Source: JBBDWK01 sp040902885 (GTDB taxonomy: Bacteria > Acidobacteriota > Terriglobia > Bryobacterales > Bryobacteraceae). Taken from it: a stretch of 64,000 nt of DNA. The DNA lies in contig JBBDWK010000074.1 in assembly GCA_040902885.1 (NCBI GenBank), positions 33,821-97,820 of the forward strand, given 5' to 3'. The notes beneath the pieces are model-generated. The model searched no databases. It was not told where the DNA came from and saw only the letters and a list, made by a program, of their open reading frames with translations. Both the position numbers and the translations under genes were made by a program. Positions 9,595 through 18,243 of this stretch are shown here, piece by piece. How positions within the stretch are numbered: position 1 is the stretch's first letter; each line of letters starts with the position of its first letter.

Positions 9595-10845
9595 ATGCTG
9601 CAGACTTTTGTAATTACGCTGCGAGAAGGGGTGGAGGCCGCCCTTGTGATCGCAATTGCCGTCGCCTACCTGCGAAAGATCGACCGCATGGACCTGTTCG
9701 CCGTTGTCTACAGGGCCTTCGGAACCGCTCTAATTGCCAGCATTGCCGTAGCCTGGCTCTTCACGCGAATAGAGCTGAATCAGGAGGCTTACGAAGGCTG
9801 GGTGCAACTGGCGGCGGCCGCGCTGGTGCTCACCATGATCGTCTGGATGAACCGGCATGCCAAAGGGCTGAAGGGCGAGATTGAAAGTCAATTGCAAAAG
9901 AGGGCCGTTTCGGCCGGAGCTGGCTGGGGCATCTTCCTTTTTGTCTTCCTGATGATCTTCCGCGAGGGCGCCGAGACGGTGCTGCTGCTGACCGCGGTGA
10001 ATTTCGACAGTTCCGGCGTGCTCGAAGTCGCGGGCCTGCTGCTTGGCATTCTGCTTGCGGCGCTGTTTGGCGTGAGCTTCGTGCGCGGCTCGTTCAAGAT
10101 CGATCTGGGACGTTTTTTCCGCATGACGACCGCGATTCTGACGGTGGTCGTCGTGCAACTGGTTGTCACCGGTCTGCACGAGCTTTCCGAAGGCGGCGTT
10201 CTTCCCAGCAGCGAGGCGGAGATGGCGCTGATCGGCCCCATCGTTCGCAACGAGGTCTTCTTTGTGGTGGTCATCCTGGCCATGGCCGCGGCGATGATCC
10301 TGATGGAGTGGAGCCGCCGGAGACCGTCCGGCCTTTCCGGCCTGGAAGGCGCGGCCTTGCGCAAAGCCGCCTGGACGGCGCGGCGGGAAAGATTGTGGAT
10401 GATCGGTTCGTGCACGGCATCGGCCGTCTTCATGCTGATGCTCACGGCCGAATTCATCTACGCAACGGCCGCGGCCGAGCTCACGCCGGCCGTACCCCTG
10501 CAAGCCGTGGACGGACGGATCCGCATTCCACTCCACACGTTCGCCGATGGCAACCTGCACCGCTTCGCCGTTCAGTCCGGAGGCGTCAGCATACGGCTGA
10601 TCGGCATTCGCCGCCCCGACCGGAGCGTCGCAACGGCTTTCGATGCCTGCGTGATCTGCGGCAGCCAGGGCTACTATCAGGACGGCCCCCACGTGATGTG
10701 CAAGAACTGTGCGTCGGCCATCTTCATTCCGACCATCGGGATCGCGGGCGGGTGCAATCCGGCTCCCCTGCCCTCCGCCGTCGATGGCGGCGATCTCGTG
10801 ATCGAGCTGGACCAAGCCCTCGACGGAGCGAAGTTCTTCAGATAG
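9595..10845 (+). CDS. FTR1-family iron permease fused to a DUF2318 (Fe-S-type) C-terminal domain
   Basis: 416 aa. The N-terminal part (about residues 1-210) is a seven-TM FTR1/EfeU permease with both iron-binding helices: REGVEAAL near residue 7 and REGAETVL near residue 122. The C-terminal part (about residues 270-416) matches DUF2318, with the paired cysteines CVICG and CKNC around residues 352-370. In the Campylobacter p19 and E. coli Fet loci these are separate proteins; here one chain carries both. Four bases separate it from the first FtsX-type permease. Predicted role: import of ferrous/ferric iron across the inner membrane. Confidence 0.85.
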   Translation: MLQTFVITLREGVEAALVIAIAVAYLRKIDRMDLFAVVYRAFGTALIASIAVAWLFTRIELNQEAYEGWVQLAAAALVLTMIVWMNRHAKGLKGEIESQLQKRAVSAGAGWGIFLFVFLMIFREGAETVLLLTAVNFDSSGVLEVAGLLLGILLAALFGVSFVRGSFKIDLGRFFRMTTAILTVVVVQLVVTGLHELSEGGVLPSSEAEMALIGPIVRNEVFFVVVILAMAAAMILMEWSRRRPSGLSGLEGAALRKAAWTARRERLWMIGSCTASAVFMLMLTAEFIYATAAAELTPAVPLQAVDGRIRIPLHTFADGNLHRFAVQSGGVSIRLIGIRRPDRSVATAFDACVICGSQGYYQDGPHVMCKNCASAIFIPTIGIAGGCNPAPLPSAVDGGDLVIELDQALDGAKFFR

Positions 10846-10849
10846 CGTC

Positions 10850-12085
10850 ATGTTCATCCGCCTCATCGCCGAGTCCATGCGCCGCTCGCCCGGCCGTAAA
10901 GCCATGGCGGCGGCCGCCGTCGCCATGGGCTGCGCGGTGGCCACCGCCATGCTCGGCGTAATGCTGGATGTTGGCGACCGCATGAATCGCGAGCTGCGCA
11001 GCCTGGGCGCGAATCTGGCGGTACGGCCGCGCGCGCAGACGCTGCCCGTGGAGATAGGCGGCGTGAGCTACCGTCCGGTATCGAGCGAGGAGTACCTGAA
11101 CGACTCGGACGTTCCCAAGATCAAGACCATCTTCTGGCACTTGAACGTCACCAGCGTCGCGCCGTCGTTAAAGAGCGTGGTGAGAATCCGAGACATCGAA
11201 GCGCCTGTGGAGGGCGTCTGGTTCCAAAAGGGCTTGCGCGCTTCGGCCTCCGCATGGAAAGTGGACGGCCAGTGGGTGGACGATTCCCAACCGGACCCGA
11301 ACGGCCGCGAGTGTATGATCGGCAGCGCGCTGGCCCGGCGTCTCGGCGTAAGTCCGGGCAGCGATTTGGCTTTGTTCGGCAAAACGTTCCACGTGCAGGG
11401 CGTGCTCACCACGGGCGATGAGGAGGAAGACCGCGTCTTCGTGCGCCTGGAGGCGCTCCAGCAGCTTACGGGGCGGCCGGGACGGGTCACGCAGATTCTC
11501 GTGGGGGCGCTCACCAAACCCGAAGACGAGTTCGCGCGCAAAGATCCCGCAAAGATGACGCCCGTCGAGTACGACCGCTGGTATTGCACGCCCTATGTTA
11601 CCTCCATCGCGCACCAGATCGAAGAAGTGATTCCCGCGGCCGTGGCGCGCCCCATCTGGCGGGTGGCCGATAACGAGGGCCGCGTGCTGGGCAAGATTCG
11701 CGGTCTCCTGCTGCTGGTGGCGCTGGCGGCGCTGATCTCCGCGGGGCTGACGGTTTGGAGCGTCACCGCCACCACGGTGATGGAGCGGCGGTCGGAGATA
11801 GCCATCATGCAAGCCATGGGCGCGACGGACTGGTCCGTGGGAGCGGTCTTTGCCGCCGAGTTGGGGATTCTGGGGGCGGTTGGCGGCATCGCCGGATCCG
11901 TGGCCGGCGCCCAACTGGCGCACTGGGTCGGGCGCGCCGTGTTTGACCTGGCCGCGCAACTGCCGCCGCTTCTGGCGCCGCTGGTCGTCCTGCTGGCCGT
12001 GCTGCTCTCCCTCGCCGGGGCGGCTCAGCCGTTGCGCCGCGCATTGCAGGCCCCTCCCGCCGCCGTTCTCCGGGGCGACGCGTAA
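10850..12085 (+). CDS. ABC transporter permease, FtsX/MacB type (Fet/p19-associated, first)
   Basis: 411 aa. It has one N-terminal TM helix (AMAAAAVAMGCAVATAMLGV), a large periplasmic domain and three C-terminal TM helices, with the MERRSEIAIMQAMGA coupling motif. This is the four-TM MacB/FtsX layout. Sits directly after the FTR1-DUF2318 gene and overlaps the next permease by 1 base (TAATG). In p19/Fet iron loci such permeases assist iron uptake in an undetermined way. Confidence 0.85.
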   Translation: MFIRLIAESMRRSPGRKAMAAAAVAMGCAVATAMLGVMLDVGDRMNRELRSLGANLAVRPRAQTLPVEIGGVSYRPVSSEEYLNDSDVPKIKTIFWHLNVTSVAPSLKSVVRIRDIEAPVEGVWFQKGLRASASAWKVDGQWVDDSQPDPNGRECMIGSALARRLGVSPGSDLALFGKTFHVQGVLTTGDEEEDRVFVRLEALQQLTGRPGRVTQILVGALTKPEDEFARKDPAKMTPVEYDRWYCTPYVTSIAHQIEEVIPAAVARPIWRVADNEGRVLGKIRGLLLLVALAALISAGLTVWSVTATTVMERRSEIAIMQAMGATDWSVGAVFAAELGILGAVGGIAGSVAGAQLAHWVGRAVFDLAAQLPPLLAPLVVLLAVLLSLAGAAQPLRRALQAPPAAVLRGDA

Positions 12086-13164
12086 TGTTCTGGCGCTACA
12101 TCGCTTCCGCCTTGCGCTTCCGCCGCCGAAGACTCCTGGTGGCGTTCTGCGCTCTGGCCGTGGCGGCCACGCTGGCCACCGTGCTGTTCAGCGTCTACTC
12201 CGACATTGAGCGGAAGATGCGCCATGAGTTCCGGGGTTACGGAGCGAACTTGATCGTTGCCCCGGCGGATGGCGCAACCACTGTTCCCTTGGAGGGGGTG
12301 GCCGAAGCGGAACGGCTGGGCCTGGTATCCGCTCCATTTCTCTATACGCCGGGCCGCGTGAACGGAGAGAACGTAGTGCTGGCGGGCGTCGATTTCCAGC
12401 GTTCCGGCCCGCTGACCTCATACTGGCGGGTGGCTGGGGAGCGCATTGCGGATGATGGCGAATGCCTGGCCGGCGTGCGCGCCGCGGCCCATCTCCGTCT
12501 GGAGCCGGGAAGCCGGGTTGAGGTGGAAGGCAGCCCGTGCGTGGTGCGCGGCATCGTGACTTCGGGAGGCCCCGAGGACAGCCAGATTCTGCTGCCCCTC
12601 CGTCGCCTGGCCGAAAGCCGGGGCATTCAGGGCGCCGCCAGCGTCATTCAGGCGCGCGGCGACGGGCAGCGCCTCGAAGAGCTGCGGGACGATCTCGCCC
12701 GCGCTCTTCCGGAGACGGAAGTTCGCCTGCTGCGCGCGGTCGCTGAAACGGAAGCGGCGGTTGCCCTGAAAGTGAAGCGAACCTTGTTCCTCCTCGCCGC
12801 TCTCATTCTCGGCATCACGGTGCTTTGCGTGGCCAACAATTTCACGGCGCTGGTTCTGGAACGTAAGCGCGAGATCGGCCTCTTGAAAGCCATCGGCGCC
12901 GGTGAGCGGAGGATCGCCGCGCTGTTTGTCTGCGAGGCTCTGATGCTGGCGCTGGCGTCCGCCTTAGCCGGTTACGGGGTTGGCCTGGGCGCGGCCTGGT
13001 GGATCGGCCGCAGCGTGTTCGGTCCGGTAGGCGCCGTGGGAGTGGATTTTCAGGCGCTCTTCCCCGTGGCGCTGACCACGCTGGCCATGGCGGCCATCGC
13101 AACCTCCCTGCCGCTCGCGCGGATCTGGAAAATCGAAGCGGCCGCCGTTCTGCGCGGAGAGTGA
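12085..13164 (+). CDS. ABC transporter permease, FtsX/MacB type (Fet/p19-associated, second)
   Basis: 359 aa, same four-TM design: N-terminal helix around residues 14-33, a periplasmic domain, then three C-terminal helices. It has the LERKREIGLLKAIGAGERR motif that contacts the ATPase. A distant paralogue of the preceding gene, so the transporter is probably a heterodimer with the ATPase encoded two bases downstream. Confidence 0.85.
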   Translation: MFWRYIASALRFRRRRLLVAFCALAVAATLATVLFSVYSDIERKMRHEFRGYGANLIVAPADGATTVPLEGVAEAERLGLVSAPFLYTPGRVNGENVVLAGVDFQRSGPLTSYWRVAGERIADDGECLAGVRAAAHLRLEPGSRVEVEGSPCVVRGIVTSGGPEDSQILLPLRRLAESRGIQGAASVIQARGDGQRLEELRDDLARALPETEVRLLRAVAETEAAVALKVKRTLFLLAALILGITVLCVANNFTALVLERKREIGLLKAIGAGERRIAALFVCEALMLALASALAGYGVGLGAAWWIGRSVFGPVGAVGVDFQALFPVALTTLAMAAIATSLPLARIWKIEAAAVLRGE

Positions 13165-13166
13165 AC

Positions 13167-13847
<681 letters not shown>

Positions 13848-13901
13848 GGGAAAACACAGGCCACCGGGGCCGTGCTACATTTTAAAGTTAAGAAGCGGAC
13901 A

Positions 13902-13970
13902 ACCGCTCCCAGACGGTCGCGGCTCAGCTTGCAAACACACGTTACTGAGCCGCGACCGTCAGGGAGCGGT
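13902..13970. repeat. Extragenic palindrome, copy 1
   Basis: Two 26-base arms (13902-13927 and 13945-13970) are inverted copies with a single mismatch, around a 17-base loop. The core CAACCGCTCCC-N2-ACGGTCGCGGCTC recurs at 41807-41872. It lies between the iron ABC operon and trxB, so it may also end transcription, but there is no T-run. Best explained as a dispersed REP/MITE-like element. Confidence 0.85.
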
Positions 13971-13999
13971 CCCCTTCAATCCGTTTAGTCGGGTTTCCC

Positions 14000-14923
14000 A
14001 TGCGAAATGTAGTGATTATAGGTTCCGGCTGCGCCGGCAACACTGCCGCCATCTACGCCGCGCGCGCTAATCTAAAACCTCTGGTGGTGCAGGGCCATGA
14101 AGCGGGAGGCCAACTCTCGCTGACTACCCTCGTAGAGAACTTTCCCGGGTTCCCCGAAGGCATCCAGGGGCCTGAGCTGATCGAGAACATGAAGAAACAG
14201 GCACAGAGCTTCGGCGCCGAATACGTTCACGGCAACGTGATCGAAGCAGACCTGTCCCATCGCCCGTTTCGCATCAACATTGAAGGCGAATGGTCTGAAA
14301 CGCGGACGCTGATCGTCGCGTCCGGCGCCTCGGCCCGCTGGCTGGGTCTGGAGGCCGAGCTCAAGCTCATCGGACATGGAGTCAGCTCCTGCGCCACGTG
14401 CGACGGATTTTTCTACCGGGACCGCAAAATCATGGTGGTGGGCGGAGGGGACTCGGCCATGGAAGAGGCCAATTTCCTGACCCGCTTTGGCAGCGAAATC
14501 ACGGTGGTTCACCGGCGCGACGAGTTCCGTGCATCGAAGATCATGCTGGAACGCGCCCGCGCCAATCCCAAGATTAAGTGGCTCACCGGCACCGTGGTCG
14601 AAGATATTCACGATGTGAAACGGAATATAGTGACCGGGGTCCGGCTGCGCGATCTCAACAGCGGCAAGGTCTGGGAGCAGGACGTGGACGGCTTCTTCGT
14701 CGCCATCGGACACATCCCCAATACCGCCGTCTTCAAAGGGCAGATCGAGACCGACGCGGACGGCTATATCGTTTCAAAGGGCGGCGCGCGCACCAGCGTT
14801 GAGGCGGTTTTCCACGCCGGCGACGTGCAGGATCGCGTCTATCGCCAGGCCGTCACCGCCGCGGGCGCCGGCTGCATGGCCGCGTTGGAAGCGGAGAGAT
14901 TTCTGGAAGCGGAGGGACACTAG
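14000..14923 (+). CDS. trxB: Thioredoxin reductase
   Basis: 307 aa, the normal length for the low-molecular-weight FAD/NADPH enzyme. It has an FAD-binding glycine motif near the start (IGSGCAGNTAAIYAA), redox centre CATCDGFFY, NADPH site VVGGGDSAMEEA, and a C-terminal FAD segment (VFHAGDVQD). It reduces thioredoxin in the cytosol. Follows the iron operon after a palindrome; RidA begins 4 bases after its stop. Confidence 0.93.
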   Translation: MRNVVIIGSGCAGNTAAIYAARANLKPLVVQGHEAGGQLSLTTLVENFPGFPEGIQGPELIENMKKQAQSFGAEYVHGNVIEADLSHRPFRINIEGEWSETRTLIVASGASARWLGLEAELKLIGHGVSSCATCDGFFYRDRKIMVVGGGDSAMEEANFLTRFGSEITVVHRRDEFRASKIMLERARANPKIKWLTGTVVEDIHDVKRNIVTGVRLRDLNSGKVWEQDVDGFFVAIGHIPNTAVFKGQIETDADGYIVSKGGARTSVEAVFHAGDVQDRVYRQAVTAAGAGCMAALEAERFLEAEGH

Positions 14924-14926
14924 CGC

Positions 14927-15313
14927 ATGATCGAAAGAATTACTCCGGCGGGAGTGCCGGCGCCGCGGGGGCCTTACTCGCCCGCCGTACGCGCCGGCGA
15001 CTTTATTTACGTGGCGGGCCAGGGCCCCATCGATCCCGCCACCAATGAGATGTCGTTCGGCGATATCCAGCACGAAACGCGGCTGGTGCTGAACAATATC
15101 AAGACCATCCTCGAAGGCTGCGGCGCCAGCATGGCCGACGTCGTGAAATGCTCCGTGTTCATTTCAAACGGCAAGGATTTCGCGGCAATGAACGAAATTT
15201 ACGCGCAATTTTTCGGCGAGAACAAACCGGCCCGCACCACCGTGGAGGCGCAGTTTGCCACGCCGCGGATGAAAGTCGAAATCGACTGCATCGCTTACAA
15301 GCCAAAATCCTGA
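14927..15313 (+). CDS. ridA: RidA family enamine/imine deaminase
   Basis: 128 aa, the standard size of the trimeric RidA subunit. It has the RidA signatures PRGPYSPAV, FIYVAGQGPID, and PARTTVEAQF with the substrate-binding Arg, followed by VEIDCIA with the conserved Glu. Clears reactive 2-aminoacrylate-type imines in the cytosol. GGAGGG lies about 10 bases before the ATG. Probably co-transcribed with trxB. Confidence 0.92.
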   Translation: MIERITPAGVPAPRGPYSPAVRAGDFIYVAGQGPIDPATNEMSFGDIQHETRLVLNNIKTILEGCGASMADVVKCSVFISNGKDFAAMNEIYAQFFGENKPARTTVEAQFATPRMKVEIDCIAYKPKS

Positions 15314-15964
15314 CTACATGGGCGACGAGGCCAGCAGGCCCTTCTCTTTCAAACCGGACAGGGCGAGGCCGTAACGCCCGCGCACGCCCGTCTTCTCGAA
15401 GATGTGCTTCAGGTGAATCTTGACGGTGCCCGGGCGGATGCCCAGAGTCCCGGCAATTTCTTTGTTCTTGAGGCCGTGTTCCACCAGCTCGACCACTTGC
15501 AGTTCGCGAGGGGTCAGGTTGGAACGGCTATGGCGCGCCGCCTTTTCCGCCTCCTGTAGCATGGACTGCTCCATGTAGCTGGTTCCGTTGGCAACGGTTT
15601 GCAGGCATACCAGCAGTGTTTCCGGGTCCACGGTCTTGCGAAGCACACCCTGAGCGCCGGACTGCATCATCCGCAATGCCTCGGCTTCATTCATGGAAAC
15701 GCCCCAAACTACCGGCGCGGTAATTTTACCCTCCATCCGCAAAGCGCCCAGCCAGTCCAATACTCCTTGCAAACCAAGGGCTTTATCGATCAGGACGACC
15801 GTAGGCTGGAGGTTCTTCACCATCTCCATTCCGAGCGAAAGGGAGGAAGCCGTCCCAACCAGCTTTAAGTCGTAACAAGACTCCAGTGTTGACCGAATTC
15901 CTTCGGAGGTAACTGGCTGAGTTTCGCAGATTACCACGGTCTTTTCACGTCCGTTTGAGTTCAT
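15314..15964 (-). CDS. LuxR/NarL-type response regulator
   Basis: 216 aa. The N-terminal receiver domain (about residues 8-120) has a likely phosphoryl Asp in VVLIDKAL near residue 59 and the conserved Lys in LRKTV. The C-terminal LuxR helix-turn-helix (about residues 148-205) has NLTPRELQVVELVEHGLKNKEIA. GGGAG sits 5 bases before the ATG. No histidine kinase is adjacent, so it is an orphan here; the target is unknown. Confidence 0.9.
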   Translation of the reverse strand: MNSNGREKTVVICETQPVTSEGIRSTLESCYDLKLVGTASSLSLGMEMVKNLQPTVVLIDKALGLQGVLDWLGALRMEGKITAPVVWGVSMNEAEALRMMQSGAQGVLRKTVDPETLLVCLQTVANGTSYMEQSMLQEAEKAARHSRSNLTPRELQVVELVEHGLKNKEIAGTLGIRPGTVKIHLKHIFEKTGVRGRYGLALSGLKEKGLLASSPM

Positions 15965-16074
15965 TTCTACTCCCGTGGAGATAGATCGGCGGATATTCTT
16001 TAAAGCATTAGTCAGGTCAATTACGTAGGAATCTCAGGATTTTTGAGCGGGAGTACTTTCTCGCGGCCGGAAAG

Positions 16075-16902
16075 CTAATCCTTCACGCAGCGGAACCCGA
16101 TGTTGTTGAGCCCCGTGTCCGGGCTCGAATGACCGCGCGCGGCGACGCGGTAGCCGCGGCAGTAGTTTTCGCTGCACATCCAGGAACCGCCGCGCATGGC
16201 GCGTTCTTTCCCGGAGGACGCCCCGCGAGGCTGGATGCGCGGGCTGCGCGCGTAATAGCCGGCATCGTACCAGTCCGCGCACCACTCCCACACATTCCCC
16301 GCGAGGTCGTAAAGGCCGTATGGATTGGGAGGGAATTTTCCAACCGGCGCGCGCATCTTGTAGCCGTCCGCGATTGTGTTATGCGACGGAAAGACGCCCT
16401 GCCACCAGTTCGCAACCGGGTTGCCGCCTGGGTGCAAATCGCGGCCCCAAGGGTAGAGTTGGCCTTCCCGGCCGCCGCGCGCGGCGTACTCCCACTCGGC
16501 TTCGCTGGGCAGCCGCTTGCCAGCCCACTTCGCATACGCCGCGGCATCGCTCCATGAGACCTGGGTCACCGGCTCGTTCATCGCAGCCTTACCGCCAGGA
16601 CCCTCCGGGCTGCGCCAGCTAGCTCCATCGACGCGTGTCCACTTCCCTGTCTCAACGTCGAATACGCCCGACCATCCGAATTTCTCCGCTTCGGTCTTGT
16701 AGTTCGTCGCCCTTACGAAGCGCTCAAACCCGGCGACCGTCACCTCGTACCTGTCCATCCAGAAGGACTTCACGGTTACTTGATGCGCCGGCCCTTCATA
16801 GCGAAACCCGCCGTTTGTCCCCATCGCGAACGTGCCGCCGTCAATGCGCACCATCTCCGCGGGCGCCGAGGAGATCAACAGGCAGGTAAGCAGCACTCGC
16901 AC
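16075..16902 (-). CDS. Formylglycine-generating enzyme (SUMF1/FGE-type, copper oxidase)
   Basis: About 275 aa. FGE converts the Cys of sulfatase CxPxR motifs to formylglycine. The fold signatures run from MVRIDGGTFAMGTNGG to GGSWMCSENYCRGYRVAAR and NIGFRC. The two cysteines in CSENYC, five positions apart, match the copper-binding pair of genuine FGEs, which most SUMF1-like proteins lack. The start is GTG 16902 or GTG 16896; the latter has a better-placed GAAGGG. The N-terminus (VLLTCLLISSAPA) looks like a signal peptide, which is unusual for a bacterial FGE. A type I sulfatase lies at 33695-35095. Confidence 0.88.
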   Translation of the reverse strand: MRVLLTCLLISSAPAEMVRIDGGTFAMGTNGGFRYEGPAHQVTVKSFWMDRYEVTVAGFERFVRATNYKTEAEKFGWSGVFDVETGKWTRVDGASWRSPEGPGGKAAMNEPVTQVSWSDAAAYAKWAGKRLPSEAEWEYAARGGREGQLYPWGRDLHPGGNPVANWWQGVFPSHNTIADGYKMRAPVGKFPPNPYGLYDLAGNVWEWCADWYDAGYYARSPRIQPRGASSGKERAMRGGSWMCSENYCRGYRVAARGHSSPDTGLNNIGFRCVKD

Positions 16903-17053
16903 CCTTCGATTGTACTAAGGCGTCTGTGCGGAGACTCGCGCGTTGCTGCAGAGGATGCTCTTCTGTTTCCGGTCGCGCCGGCTAGAAGCTAGCTATAGCC
17001 AGCCGATGCACGGCTGGCAGTTGATCGATACAACGGAGGGCCACTGTGCCAAC

Positions 17054-18097
17054 ATGACTGAGGCACTGCGTTTCCGCCTGCCCATGAAGCCCGTCACTGT
17101 CCAAGACATAGCCGAAAGCCTGCACATCTCGGCCATGACTGTGTCCCGCGCCCTGCGCAACCACCCGGAGGTGAGCGAAGAAACGAAACGGAGGGTGCTG
17201 CTGCGCGCCCGGGAGATGAACTACCGGCCGAACCGTTGGGCGCGCAGCCTGATTACCAGGAAATCATTCATCATCGGCTTGGTGCTGCCCGACATTTCCC
17301 ACACCTTCTTTTCGGATATCGCGGCAGGCGTGCAGGAAACCATCGAGGAATCGCGATACAGTCTGATTCTCTGCCGGTCCAACCGGAACGCGGAAAGCGA
17401 AGTGCGCGAAATTGACATGCTCATCCGCAGCCGGGTGGATGGGCTCATCGTAGCTTCCGAGCAGCCCGAGGACAGCCCCCACCTGTTCGCCCAGTTGCAC
17501 CGCGACACGACCCCCTTTGTCCTCATCGACCGCGTGTTTCCCAAGCTGAACTGCCATCGCGTGGTGACAAATGACTACGAGGTGGGACGGCTGGCCACGC
17601 AACACCTGATCGACCTGGGGCACCGCCGGATCGCCCACGTCCGCGGACCCGCCATGAGCACGGCGCGGCAAAGGCAGCAGGCCTACCAGGACACGCTGAC
17701 GAAGGCGAGCCTGCCCGTCCGTCCCGAGTGGATCGTAGACGGGAATTTCCAGATGGAGGACAGCTGTGAGGCGGCCATGCAATTGATGCGCCTGTCGAGC
17801 CGGCCGGACGCCATCTTCGCCGCCAGCGACTTGAGCGCGTTTGGCGTGGTGGCAGGATGCAGGGATTGGGGGTTGCGGGTACCCGAGGATGTCGCCGTGG
17901 TGGGCGCCGGGAACATCGAGGGGAGGCAGCACCCTTCTCCCTTTCTCACGACCATTGACTGGGACCGGCGGGAGCTCGGCCGGCAAGCCGCCCGCGTCCT
18001 TTTGCACCTGATTGCCGGGGGCAAGCAGAAGCCGCGAAAGGAGACGGTATTTCCGCCGCGGCTCGTTGTGCGGCAATCGAGCGCGCGGCGGGGCTGA
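17054..18097 (+). CDS. LacI-family transcriptional regulator
   Basis: 347 aa from ATG 17054; ATG 17084 (KPVTVQDIA) is an alternative, and the longer open frame from 16943 is unlikely. The N-terminal HTH (TVQDIAESLHISAMTVSRAL) has the hinge helix NYRPNRWARSL, followed by a periplasmic-binding-like sugar domain (IIGLVLPDISHTFF, DAIFAASDLSAFGV). It probably represses the receptor/oxidoreductase genes that start 146 bases downstream. Confidence 0.9.
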   Translation: MTEALRFRLPMKPVTVQDIAESLHISAMTVSRALRNHPEVSEETKRRVLLRAREMNYRPNRWARSLITRKSFIIGLVLPDISHTFFSDIAAGVQETIEESRYSLILCRSNRNAESEVREIDMLIRSRVDGLIVASEQPEDSPHLFAQLHRDTTPFVLIDRVFPKLNCHRVVTNDYEVGRLATQHLIDLGHRRIAHVRGPAMSTARQRQQAYQDTLTKASLPVRPEWIVDGNFQMEDSCEAAMQLMRLSSRPDAIFAASDLSAFGVVAGCRDWGLRVPEDVAVVGAGNIEGRQHPSPFLTTIDWDRRELGRQAARVLLHLIAGGKQKPRKETVFPPRLVVRQSSARRG

Positions 18098-18164
18098 GGG
18101 GCCGTCTCTCACATCCCTCACATTCATCCTTTTTCGTCCACCCTTTTTTCATTTCTAAAAACCG

Positions 18165-18193
18165 TTGACAGCCGACCGGCGCGCCGTTATCCT
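18165..18193 (+). promoter_or_regulatory. Strong sigma70-type promoter for the TonB receptor operon
   Basis: A perfect TTGACA (18165-18170), a 17-base spacer and TATCCT (18188-18193) lie 51 bases before the GTG at 18244. The -10 box sits in a short inverted repeat (CGTTA-tcct-TAACG), and GCCGAC/GTCGGC arms flank the region (18171-18176, 18203-18208). Either could be an operator for the LacI-type regulator encoded just upstream; that part is inference. Confidence 0.65.
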
Positions 18194-18243
18194 TAACGAC
18201 GAGTCGGCGGGCAGGGACTAAGCCGCCGGCCTGGGAGCCTGCC

